Below, one piece after another: positions 52,782 through 61,755 of a stretch of 64,000 nt of DNA. Location: contig NZ_RJTM01000002.1 in assembly GCF_003725735.1 (NCBI RefSeq), positions 124,001 to 188,000 on the forward strand, written 5' to 3'. Made by a program: the position numbers and the translations under genes. Source of the DNA: Sinomicrobium pectinilyticum. GTDB lineage: Bacteria; Bacteroidota; Bacteroidia; Flavobacteriales; Flavobacteriaceae. Below the pieces are notes generated by a model. That model had not been told where the DNA came from and searched no databases. It saw only the letters and a program-made list of their open reading frames with translations. Numbering within the stretch: the stretch's first letter is position 1; every line of letters starts with the position of its first letter.

Positions 52782-55700
52782 TTAGAAACCGAATTCCACG
52801 CCTAATGAATAGGTACGTACGTTAGGGAAAGAGCCGAGATCCACCCCTCTCTGAAAGATGTCCCGGTTACTGAATTCCGGATCGAGACCGTCATAACCGG
52901 TTATGGTAATGATATTCTGGGCGGAAAGGCTGACCCTTACCCGGTCAAAACCTATTTTACCCAATACGTTTTCCGGGACATTATATCCCATACCGATATA
53001 TTTTAACCGGACAAAACTTCCGTCTTCGAGCCAGCGGTCACTGTCCGAACGGGCACTGAAAGAAGTGCCTTTAACTACCCGGGGGAAACCGGTATCCGGG
53101 TTTTCCGGGGTCCATGGCCGGATGCCGGAACGATAGTTACTGTCGTCATCGAAACGGTCCACAATACTGTGATAACCATTATAGACCGTAGCGCCGAAAG
53201 AACCGATCCAGTTCATGGAAAAATCGAAGTTTTTATACCGGAACCCGGCGTTGAATCCCATTTCAAAATCGGGCCAGGGACTTCCTACTACACTTTTGTC
53301 CTCGTTGGTGATCTGGCCGTCGTCATTGAGGTCTACGAAACGGATATCCCCGGGTTGTGCATCGGGCATGATCACTTTACCTTCGGAATTGGTATAATTG
53401 TTTATTTCTTCCGTGCTCTGAAACAAGCCGTCGGTTTGCAATACATACCACATTCCTACCGGCTCCCCGGAGCGGGTTATGGTATTTCCCTGTATGCTTT
53501 CGTTGAGGCCGTTACCCAAAGAGACCAGGCTGTTACGTAGGGTGCTCAGGTTTACGGAAGCATTGAAGCTGAAATCGTCGTTAACCACCTGGCTGTAAGC
53601 GGCATTGAACTCAAATCCTTTGTTTTCCACGGTAGCGGCGTTGGCAATGGGCGGATTACCGTCGTTACCGGTAGAGTGGAGAATGGGAAAGCTGTAGAGC
53701 ACGTCCTCGGTACGGGCAATAAAGTAATCTGCCGTGAGCTGAAGCCTGTTGTTAAACAGACTCATATCGATACCGACATTGGTTTGCTTGAGGGTTTCCC
53801 AGCGCAGTTGTGAATTCGCCAGCCTTACCTGGGTAGCCGAAGGATAGAGTACCTGGCCGTCACCCAGAACAATGGCCCCGAAAGTATTGATAAAGCCCAT
53901 ATATTCGTAATTGCCAATGTTACCGCTGCCGAGTTCACCATAACTGGCCCGCAGCTTCAGGTCGCTTATTTTTTCCGATTGGAAAAAGCCTTCGTTGCTT
54001 ATCCTCCATCCGAGAGATACGGATGGGAAGTTGGACCATTTGTTCTCGTCGCTGAACTTGGAAGAGCCGTCACGTCTCAACACGGCGTTGAGGAGGTAAC
54101 GGTCGTCGTAGTTGTATTCCAGTCTTCCGAGATAGGATATAAGCGTTGATTCGTTGCGAAACCCTCCAACGATGCCCTGATCGCCCAGGTCGAGGACATC
54201 AAAATATTCTCCTGTGTTAGGGTTTACCAGAAGGTTTCTCTTGGTACCGTTTATTTGCTCGTATTTGTCTTTCTGGTAAGTGGTCCCTACCACCAGGGTA
54301 ACATCGTGTTTACCGAACTGCTGGTCGAAAGTAAGGGTGTTTTCAATGATCCTGGTCTCGGACTGTGCTTTATTCTGATTGGTAAAAGAAGCTTCGTAAG
54401 GCTGGTTTAAGGTCCAGTTTCCTTCACGTCTCAGGTGGAGATAATCATCAAAGCTGGTTTCATAGCCGAAATTGAAGCGGTATTTAAGGAAAGGGAACGG
54501 ATCGATCTCTGCCCAGATATTTCCCCGTATCCTGAAATTCTCGACTTCCCGGTCGATGAGGTTGGCAATGGCGACGGGGTTTGCGGCAAAGGTATTGGCC
54601 ACCCCGGATTTTCCGTACCCGAAACCTCCCGGATTGGCATCGTCATATACCGGGATGGTGGGGAACATACGCACCACATCGATAAAAGGATTGCCTCTTA
54701 AGGTTTCAGGGCCCCCGATCTCATTGGTTTTGGAATTGGACAGGGCGAGGTTTTCGCCTACGCTGAAGATCCCTTTTTTACCGCTGGTATTTACCCGGAA
54801 GGAGAGCCGGTCAAAATCTGTGGAGATTACGGTTCCTTTATTGCCGAAATAGTTCCCGGAGATGAAGTACGTCGAATTTTCCCCGCCCCCGGAGAAACTG
54901 ACGTTCTGGTCCTGTATGAGCCCCGTTCGGAAAACTTCTTTCTGCCAGTCGGTATTCACGCTCATGTCCAGGTTTTGCCTGGGCAGCCCGGCATTGTCAT
55001 AGGCCATATTGTTAAGCCTGGCAAATTCTTCCTGCCCGGCAAGGTCGTAAGTAGGCACCTGTGTGAGGCTCATTTTTGAGCTGGCACTCACTTTAAGCGG
55101 CCCGCTCATTCCTTTTTTAGTAGTGATAATAACCACCCCGTTTGCCGCTCTCGAGCCGTATATCGCTGCTGCTGCGGCATCTTTAAGGATTTGGACGGAT
55201 TCGATATCGTTAGGGTTAAAATCGCGATTGGCCGTGGTGATCAATCCGTCGATAACGTAAAGCGGATTGGCATTCTGCAGGTTTTTAAGGCCCCTGATCT
55301 CAATCCTGGCTTCCTGCCCGGGCTGGCCGCCGCCACGCACATTCACCCCCGGCGCCAGTCCCTGGAGGCTTTCGGCTATGGTTGTCGTCTGCCGCTTCTG
55401 TATGTCTTCGGACTGTACGACGGAAATAGCACTGGTAAGGTCTTTTTTTCGCTGGGTACCGTAACCTACGACAACAACTTCGTCAAGCGCCGCAACATCT
55501 TCCTCCAATCGTATCGTCAATGTGGTCTGATTGTTTACCGGGACTTCCTGTTTCTTAAATCCTATATAAGAAAATACCAGTATCGCGTCCGGTGCGGCGG
55601 AGATAGAGAAATTTCCGTCGAAATCGGCCGATGTCCCTGTGTTGGTCCCTTTAACTACAATGTTTGCAAACGGAATGGGTTCCCCGTCCGTTGTGGTTAT

Positions 55701-55808
55701 ACTTCCCGAAACTTCCACCGTATTCTGCGCAGATAAGTTCTGCGATAAAAACAGTACGGGAAGTAACAGGTACTTAAAACTGGAAACAAGTGTTAGAATA
55801 GCTTTCAT
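52782..55808 (-). CDS. SusC/RagA-family TonB-dependent outer-membrane transporter (PUL 3)
   Basis: The 1008-aa protein has a signal peptide ending near NLSAQ, the carboxypeptidase-regulatory-like domain (GSITTTDGEPIPFANIVVKG), the TonB-box-like LDEVVVVGYGTQRKKD (about 105-120), the plug (EARIEIRGLKNLQNANPLYVIDGLI) and a barrel ending YSLGVEFGF. It is the first gene of PUL 3 and is transcribed away from the hybrid two-component regulator. The GH43-rich enzyme set suggests arabinose-containing oligosaccharides as cargo. Confidence 0.95.
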   Translation of the reverse strand: MKAILTLVSSFKYLLLPVLFLSQNLSAQNTVEVSGSITTTDGEPIPFANIVVKGTNTGTSADFDGNFSISAAPDAILVFSYIGFKKQEVPVNNQTTLTIRLEEDVAALDEVVVVGYGTQRKKDLTSAISVVQSEDIQKRQTTTIAESLQGLAPGVNVRGGGQPGQEARIEIRGLKNLQNANPLYVIDGLITTANRDFNPNDIESVQILKDAAAAAIYGSRAANGVVIITTKKGMSGPLKVSASSKMSLTQVPTYDLAGQEEFARLNNMAYDNAGLPRQNLDMSVNTDWQKEVFRTGLIQDQNVSFSGGGENSTYFISGNYFGNKGTVISTDFDRLSFRVNTSGKKGIFSVGENLALSNSKTNEIGGPETLRGNPFIDVVRMFPTIPVYDDANPGGFGYGKSGVANTFAANPVAIANLIDREVENFRIRGNIWAEIDPFPFLKYRFNFGYETSFDDYLHLRREGNWTLNQPYEASFTNQNKAQSETRIIENTLTFDQQFGKHDVTLVVGTTYQKDKYEQINGTKRNLLVNPNTGEYFDVLDLGDQGIVGGFRNESTLISYLGRLEYNYDDRYLLNAVLRRDGSSKFSDENKWSNFPSVSLGWRISNEGFFQSEKISDLKLRASYGELGSGNIGNYEYMGFINTFGAIVLGDGQVLYPSATQVRLANSQLRWETLKQTNVGIDMSLFNNRLQLTADYFIARTEDVLYSFPILHSTGNDGNPPIANAATVENKGFEFNAAYSQVVNDDFSFNASVNLSTLRNSLVSLGNGLNESIQGNTITRSGEPVGMWYVLQTDGLFQSTEEINNYTNSEGKVIMPDAQPGDIRFVDLNDDGQITNEDKSVVGSPWPDFEMGFNAGFRYKNFDFSMNWIGSFGATVYNGYHSIVDRFDDDSNYRSGIRPWTPENPDTGFPRVVKGTSFSARSDSDRWLEDGSFVRLKYIGMGYNVPENVLGKIGFDRVRVSLSAQNIITITGYDGLDPEFSNRDIFQRGVDLGSFPNVRTYSLGVEFGF

Positions 55809-56166
55809 AGAATTTCATTTTGAAATTTTTTAAAGGTTTTGGTCTTAATGAAACAATTTGTAGAAGCATTTTCCTGATCCATAAACTTTTGAACCGGTAA
55901 AAGAATCCTTGTGGTTGTTGTTTGATCAAAAACCAAACATCATTTTTGACGATTATTAAAAAATGGTGTCTGATTATTGTTAAATTAACTTTTTCAAAGT
56001 AGATTATTTTATTTTGAAAACCGGCCGGGCCGGCGTTTCAATTTTTCATCAAAAAAGTTCAATCTCCCGGTAATTTGCGGAAATCCTTTAATTTGAAATG
56101 ATTTGATGAAAAATGATATGATTTGTATAGCTGTGTTTCCTGTGAAATGAATTGATTTGTAGAGAT
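55809..56166. other. Divergent promoter region between PUL 3 susC and the HTCS gene
   Basis: No gene seen in this 358-base, AT-rich stretch. A GC-rich hairpin (about 56014-56040, around ccggccgggccgg) stands in the middle. Near the right end the string atgattt/aaatgat is repeated several times (56095-56126), and TATgATTTG at 56117-56125 is close to a -7 box for the regulator gene. The target site of the regulator should lie in the left half. Confidence 0.45.
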
Positions 56167-59100
56167 ATGAGGATACTTTTTCTGTTGTTGATATGTGGCT
56201 TTCCGGCGACCGGTTCGCGGGCCCAGACTTATGCTTTTAACAAACTGAAAGTAGAGGAGGGGCTTTCGCATAACTCCGTTATCTGTATGTTGCAGGATAA
56301 ACGCGGGTTCTTATGGTTTGGCACCAAAGACGGGTTGAACCGTTACGACGGGTATAACTTCAAGTTGTTTCAGCATCAGCCCGGCGAGGAGAAGAGTATC
56401 GGCAGCAATTTTATACGATGCCTGCACGAATACGATAACTATATCTGGGTGGGGACGGATACGGGATTGTTCCGTTATGACGAGAGGACCGAATCGTTTA
56501 CCCTGATAGAGAGTACCAAAAACCAACCCATTCTGGATATTGAAGGAGATACGAACGGGAACCTCTGGTTTATTGTGGCCGGCAACCTGTATAAACTGGA
56601 TATGGCTACGGCCGAAGAAGAGAAATTTAATCGGTTTCACGCCTCGTTTGTTACATGCAATACATCCGGGGAAGTATTTGTTTCCTCTTCGGAAGAACTG
56701 TATCGCTTTGTTCCCGATAACAATTCGTTCCGTATTATCGACCTGGCCGCTTCGGACACAGCGGGGGAGGAACTGGTGATTACCGCCCTTTCTTCCGGTG
56801 GCAAAGATTCCCTTTGGATAGGGACAAAAAACCGGGGAGCCTTTCTTTATAAAGAATCCGAAAAACGACTGAAAAGCCTGCTGGGAGCACATGAAAACCC
56901 CTTGTTTGTAAGGGATTTTCTTAAAAAGGGGGACAATGAATTATGGGTCGCCAGCGAATCGGGTATTTACATTTACAATCTCAGGGACCATACTTACCAG
57001 AACCTCCGGAAGAATTATAACAATCCTTATTCCCTATCGGACAATGCCATATACACCCTGGTGCTGGACAGGGAAGAGGGGGTCTGGATCGGTACGTATT
57101 TCGGAGGGATCAATTATTATCCCAGGCAATACACTCCCATGCAGCGTTATTTTCCCAAAGTCGGTGAAAATTCCATAAGCGGTAACGCGGTACGGGAGAT
57201 TAAAAAAGATCGTTTCGGCCATCTGTGGATAGGTACCGAAGATGCCGGGCTCAACAGGTTTGACCCGGAAACGGGGAAATTCACCAACTATTCTTCCGGG
57301 GGAGAGAAAGGCTCGCTGTCCAATTACAATATTCACGGACTATTGCCTATAGATGATAAACTCTGGATCGGCACCTTCGAGCATGGACTGGATATTATGG
57401 ATATACGGTCGGGGAAGGTTGTCAAGCATTTCGGTTCGGGGGAAGACGAAGGGCACCTGCGCAGCGACTTCATATTTTTTATTTATCAAAGCAGGGACAA
57501 GGATATATATGTCCTTACTTCTTCGGGTATCCACCGGTACCTCCCGGAAAAGGACTCGTTCGAAGTTGTACAGGGGTTTCCGGAAGTATACCACTATACC
57601 TGTTTTGCCGAAGACCATAACGGGGTATTCTGGGCGGGGACTTACTGGGACGGATTGTTCTACTTTGACCCGAAAACAAAAGAGAAAGGGTTTTACAGGT
57701 ACGACCCGGGTAATCCCCGTAGTCTCAGCTCTAACGTGGTTAACGGAATTTTTGAGGATTCCGCGAACCGTCTCTGGGTGACCACCGAAAACGGGCTTAA
57801 CCTCTTGCAGAAAGAAACCGATGATTTTCGCAGGTTTACCAAAAAAGATGGTTTTCCCACCAATGTGACCTATTCCATCCTGGAAGATGAAAATAAAAAT
57901 CTCTGGATAAGTACCTCCAATGGTCTTGTAGAATTTACCCCGGAAACGGAAAAAGTGAAAATATATACCAAGGCCAACGGTCTGCTTAGCGATCAGTTTA
58001 ATTATAGTTCGGCTTTCAAAGATGAGAACGGAGAGATGTATTTCGGAGGAGTCAACGGTATGATCCGTTTTAACCCGGATACCTTCCTTCCTGACAATTC
58101 CCATCCCCCGGTGTACATTACCAATATCCGTATCAATAACGAAGAGGTACGGGTGGGAGAAAAAGGCTCCCCGCTGGAAAAATCTGTTTCATACTCCGGC
58201 CAGATAACACTTAACAACAAACAAGCCACTTTCAGCCTGGAGTTTGCTTCCCTGAGCTATACCGCCCCGGGAATGACCAAATACTGGTATAAACTCGAAG
58301 GGCTGAATGACGACTGGATTGCACTGGACAAAAGCCATGAAGTAAGTTTTACCGAATTGCCGCCGGGCGATTACAAGTTCAAGGTAAAGGCCCGGAATAA
58401 TCACGGGGTGTGGAGCGAAGAGAACAGTGCCCTGGAAATAAAGGTCCTGCCTCCTTTCCTGGCGAGCAATACGGCCTATGTTATCTATACCTCCCTGCTG
58501 TTAATTGTGTTCTACATGCTGTTGCGGTATTACCACCAGTATACAAAGAACAAAAACAACCGCAAGATCCGCCAGCTCGAAAACGAAAAAGAGAAAGAAA
58601 TATACCAGGCGAAGATTGAGTTTTTTACGAATATCGCCCATGAGATCCGTACACCCCTGACCCTGATCAGCGGCCCGCTGGAAAAATTGCTCAAAGGGAA
58701 GTACAAATCGCCCGAAATACCCCGGAACCTGGGCATAATGGAGAAAAATACCTCCAGGTTATTAAACCTTGTAAACGAGTTGCTGGATTTCCGGAAAACG
58801 GAAATGAAGCATATGAAACTGAGTTTCGTAGAGGTGAATATCAGCGAAGTCCTTGAAGAAACCTATATACGGTTCAGCCAGCTTATCCAGGAGAAGGGCC
58901 TGCGGTTTGACCTGCTGAAGAACGACAATGACATCTATGCTTATGTAGATGAGGGTGCGATAAAGAAAATACTCAGCAACCTGTTCTCCAATGCCATAAA
59001 ATATTCGAAAAGCCGGGTCCGGGTCAACCTGGAACAAAGTGAAACGGAATTCAGTATTGAAATAGAAAATGACGGACCTGTTATACCTGCACACCTGAAG

Positions 59101-60144
59101 AAACGTATTTTCGAGCCGTTTTTCCGGCTACCGGGAGAGGCAGAAAACACCGGCACGGGGATAGGTCTTTCCCTGGCCCATTCCCTGGCCGAATTGCACA
59201 ACGGCAGCCTTTATATCGATGAACAAAAGCAATCGGTAAACGCATTTGTCCTCAGCATACCGGTTCACCAGGACGAAGAATTTAAAACGTTGGCGGCAGA
59301 TCATGAGAAAACCGGTAACCCGGATACGAGAGCAGGAGTACCCGATCTGGACAGGCAGCTTCCCCTGATTCTTATAGCGGAAGACAATAAGGAACTCGCC
59401 GGTTTCATTTACGGGGAATTATCCGATACCTACAATATTATCCTTGCCGGTAACGGAAGGGAAGCTTGGAAGATGATCGCGGATTATGAAGTACAGCTGG
59501 TTATCAGCGACGTCATGATGCCCATATCGGACGGGGTAGAGCTATGCCGGCTTATAAAGGAGAATACGGAGACCAGCCATATTCCGGTTATCCTGCTTAC
59601 GGCCAAGAGTGCCATGAATGCCAAGATAGAAGGATTGGAGTCCGGTGCCGATGCGTACATATCAAAACCTTTTTCCATGAACCATTTGCAGGTTCAGATA
59701 TCCAATTTGCTGAAAAACCGTAAGACCATATTAGGCCATTATTCCAGTTCGCCGCTGGCCCACCTGAAGTCGCTGGCTACTTCCAACCTGGATAAAACCT
59801 TTATATCAAAATTAGACAAGGTGATAGATAAAAACCTCAGGAACCCCGATCTCAATATAGACCTGCTGGCGGATTACATGCATATGAGCCGCTCCACACT
59901 GTACAGGAAGATCAAGGAAGTCTCCAACCTGTCCCCCTACGAGCTCATCAACATAAGCAGGCTTAAAAAAGCCGCCGAGTTATTGAAAACGACCGATATG
60001 AAGATCTATGAGATATCCGAAAATGTAGGGTATAAATCCCAGACGAGTTTCGGCAGGAACTTCCAGAAACACTTCAGCATGACCCCTACGGAGTACATAA
60101 ACCAGGGATCAGCCCCTAGTAAGCAGCAGGATATCCTTCGTTAA
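56167..60144 (+). CDS. Hybrid two-component system regulator (HTCS) of PUL 3
   Basis: ATG 56167 gives 1325 aa with a signal peptide (MRILFLLLICGFPATGSRAQ); the frame runs upstream only to TTG. Order of domains: 14-bladed periplasmic sensor of two-component-regulator propellers (LEDKRGFLWFGTKDGLNRYDG-type repeats, to about 670), Y_Y_Y domain (about 690-760), one membrane helix (about 767-789), histidine kinase with His825 in NIAHEIRTPLTLISGP, ATPase with NLFSNAIKYSK and GTGIGLSLAHSL (about 920-1035), receiver with Asp1115 in VISDVMMPISDG (about 1070-1185) and an AraC-type HTH (about 1225-1315). Such proteins bind an oligosaccharide in the periplasm and directly switch on the adjacent PUL. Confidence 0.95.
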   Translation: MRILFLLLICGFPATGSRAQTYAFNKLKVEEGLSHNSVICMLQDKRGFLWFGTKDGLNRYDGYNFKLFQHQPGEEKSIGSNFIRCLHEYDNYIWVGTDTGLFRYDERTESFTLIESTKNQPILDIEGDTNGNLWFIVAGNLYKLDMATAEEEKFNRFHASFVTCNTSGEVFVSSSEELYRFVPDNNSFRIIDLAASDTAGEELVITALSSGGKDSLWIGTKNRGAFLYKESEKRLKSLLGAHENPLFVRDFLKKGDNELWVASESGIYIYNLRDHTYQNLRKNYNNPYSLSDNAIYTLVLDREEGVWIGTYFGGINYYPRQYTPMQRYFPKVGENSISGNAVREIKKDRFGHLWIGTEDAGLNRFDPETGKFTNYSSGGEKGSLSNYNIHGLLPIDDKLWIGTFEHGLDIMDIRSGKVVKHFGSGEDEGHLRSDFIFFIYQSRDKDIYVLTSSGIHRYLPEKDSFEVVQGFPEVYHYTCFAEDHNGVFWAGTYWDGLFYFDPKTKEKGFYRYDPGNPRSLSSNVVNGIFEDSANRLWVTTENGLNLLQKETDDFRRFTKKDGFPTNVTYSILEDENKNLWISTSNGLVEFTPETEKVKIYTKANGLLSDQFNYSSAFKDENGEMYFGGVNGMIRFNPDTFLPDNSHPPVYITNIRINNEEVRVGEKGSPLEKSVSYSGQITLNNKQATFSLEFASLSYTAPGMTKYWYKLEGLNDDWIALDKSHEVSFTELPPGDYKFKVKARNNHGVWSEENSALEIKVLPPFLASNTAYVIYTSLLLIVFYMLLRYYHQYTKNKNNRKIRQLENEKEKEIYQAKIEFFTNIAHEIRTPLTLISGPLEKLLKGKYKSPEIPRNLGIMEKNTSRLLNLVNELLDFRKTEMKHMKLSFVEVNISEVLEETYIRFSQLIQEKGLRFDLLKNDNDIYAYVDEGAIKKILSNLFSNAIKYSKSRVRVNLEQSETEFSIEIENDGPVIPAHLKKRIFEPFFRLPGEAENTGTGIGLSLAHSLAELHNGSLYIDEQKQSVNAFVLSIPVHQDEEFKTLAADHEKTGNPDTRAGVPDLDRQLPLILIAEDNKELAGFIYGELSDTYNIILAGNGREAWKMIADYEVQLVISDVMMPISDGVELCRLIKENTETSHIPVILLTAKSAMNAKIEGLESGADAYISKPFSMNHLQVQISNLLKNRKTILGHYSSSPLAHLKSLATSNLDKTFISKLDKVIDKNLRNPDLNIDLLADYMHMSRSTLYRKIKEVSNLSPYELINISRLKKAAELLKTTDMKIYEISENVGYKSQTSFGRNFQKHFSMTPTEYINQGSAPSKQQDILR

Positions 60145-60700
60145 CGGATCCCATCGGGACCTGAGAAAAAAACGGATCTATAACAACGGCTTCCCGGCAA
60201 GTGACATGTAACATATCCATATAGCCTGTATGGAGCAAAGCCAGAGCAGGAAGATGTCTGAAAAGGTTTTTAACCACAAAGTCAGCAGAGAATACACAGA
60301 GTTCGCAAAGAAATAAATAGTTGATTAGGACACGTTCTATGCTTTGGTTCCTTTGTGTTACTTCGTGCGCTTTGTGGTTTTGATAGAACTTCAAGACGTT
60401 TTAGACGGCTCTACCCTCTTATGATGTTTCACCCGTCCCTTGGCTTGTTTAGTCCCGGTGAGGGAGTTTTTAAATAATACCCGGGGTCATTGAGTTGTTT
60501 AGTTGATGGGTTGTTAGTTTTTTATGGTGTTCCGGGACTAAAGACTAAGAACTCGCGAACCCGAAAACTTAATCAAAAAGTACTTTCGTTGTTTATAAAA
60601 CCTCTGCACCTTTTGAGGTAAGGTGGTTTATTTCATGTCTGTTTGCAGGGTGATTTCCGCATTTTTTACCGTACCTTAGGTTCATCGATCACACATCCGT
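60145..60700. other. Intergenic region after the HTCS gene
   Basis: No gene seen in 556 bases. It contains the long inverted repeat listed at 60272-60379. The rest (60420-60640) is low in information, with gttgtttagttgatgggttgttagttt-like sequence, and ends in the presumed mobA promoter. Confidence 0.5.
60272..60379. repeat. Inverted repeat with AACCACAAAG / CTTTGTGGTT ends
   Basis: The first ten bases (60272-60281) and last ten (60370-60379) are exact reverse complements, and inner parts (atacacagagttcg against ttacttcgtgcg) match loosely. Elements with these ends occur in intergenic regions of many Bacteroidota and related genomes; mobility is unproven. Confidence 0.6.
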
Positions 60701-61357
60701 ATGAAAAGCAATCCGGTCTGCATATTCACCGTTCCTTTGTACCGGGAGAAAGACAATTTTTCCCGGGAGAACCATAATACCCTGGCCCCGCTTTACGGCC
60801 TGGTGCTGGCCGGAGGGGAAAGCAGCAGGATGGGGAAGAACAAGGCGTTGTTAGAGTACCATAGCCAACCCCAGTTCGCCCACGTGGCCCAACTGCTTGA
60901 TGTATTCTGCGAGCAGGTGGTGATCTCTTCCAATACCGCGCTCCCCGGGTCTTATATAAAAAACAGGTCACTTCTTTCCGACGAAGCTGCTTATACCGGT
61001 TGCGGGCCGATGAGCGGGGTACTTACCGCCATACGGCATTTCCCCGGGAAATCTTTTTTTGTCCTTGGCTGTGATTACCCGGCACTTACGCAGGGTGACA
61101 TGGAACAGTTGTTCATGGCGCGTTCCCCGGAACACGATGCTGTTTGCTTCCATCATCCCGAAAGCCGGGTCTCCGAACCCCTTATTACTATTTATGAAGC
61201 CGCATCCCTGAAAAAACTACCTCGCTTTTACCGGAACGGGGGAAAATCGCTGCGGAAATTTCTGGAAGGAAGTGTTGCCAAAAGAATTGCTCCCCGGAAC
61301 CCGGGGGCATTAAAAAGCTACGACTCCCCGGAAGACCGGGACAGGTTTGGTCATTAA
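60701..61357 (+). CDS. mobA: Molybdenum cofactor guanylyltransferase-like nucleotidyltransferase
   Basis: The 218-aa protein has the MobA/NTP-transferase core: GLVLAGGESSRMGKNKALLEY near residue 33 (the LAGGxSxRMGxxK nucleotide loop), CGPMSGVLTAIRHFPGKSFFVLGCDYPAL (GPLaGl and D-P site) and EPLITIYEAASLKKL. MobA attaches GMP to molybdopterin to make the bis-MGD cofactor. The first 30 residues are an extension without family similarity, so a later start is possible, although no good Met exists before the nucleotide loop. No other molybdenum cofactor genes are in the window. A related cytidylyl- or adenylyltransferase role cannot be excluded. Confidence 0.83.
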   Translation: MKSNPVCIFTVPLYREKDNFSRENHNTLAPLYGLVLAGGESSRMGKNKALLEYHSQPQFAHVAQLLDVFCEQVVISSNTALPGSYIKNRSLLSDEAAYTGCGPMSGVLTAIRHFPGKSFFVLGCDYPALTQGDMEQLFMARSPEHDAVCFHHPESRVSEPLITIYEAASLKKLPRFYRNGGKSLRKFLEGSVAKRIAPRNPGALKSYDSPEDRDRFGH

Positions 61358-61755
61358 ATGTCATTATAATTTAACGTGAAGAATGTTTAGCCTTATGGAT
61401 TACAAGTGATCCACTTGTTTATTCTAAATCTTTTAAAAAGTTCCTCTCTTGGACTGAAGATGAGAGCTTTTTTCTCATCCATTATTCATGTTAATTTACT
61501 TTCTGTTAACTTATGAGAAAATAAATTACAGTTATTTTGCAGGGTGTCTTCATCAGGTAATATATCCACAGCAGCCCTTTTAACCCAAATAAAAAAGCCG
61601 GACCAGAACGCCCTGCATTTACTGTATGGAACATATTGGGAGCCTTTGTTGAAAATTGCCTGTAATATTTTAGCCCGTATGAGATTGTTTCCTGTACGCT
61701 AAAATGAGCGGATATTAAACTCTAACTTAAGTCAGAATCCTAATTACTAACCACT
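61358..61755. other. Intergenic region containing a sigma-factor fragment
   Basis: About 400 bases. The only coding-like signal is the fragment at 61544-61702. The rest is AT-rich; a short hairpin gatgagagcttttttctcatc lies near 61460-61480 and may end mobA transcription. Confidence 0.5.
61544..61702 (+). pseudogene. Truncated ECF sigma factor N-terminus
   Basis: From GTG 61544 a 52-codon frame reads to TAA 61702. Its middle, QNALHLLYGTYWEPLLKIAC followed by NILA, closely fits the region-2 start of Bacteroidota ECF sigma-70 factors (pattern 'ALxxLYxxYWEPLYxIAxxIL'). After that, where the conserved 'D.....D..Q..F' core should follow, the frame turns into ARMRLFPVR and stops. No continuation was seen in the other frames. 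It therefore looks like the remnant of a sigma factor gene cut by a deletion, and no expression is assumed. Confidence 0.45.
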
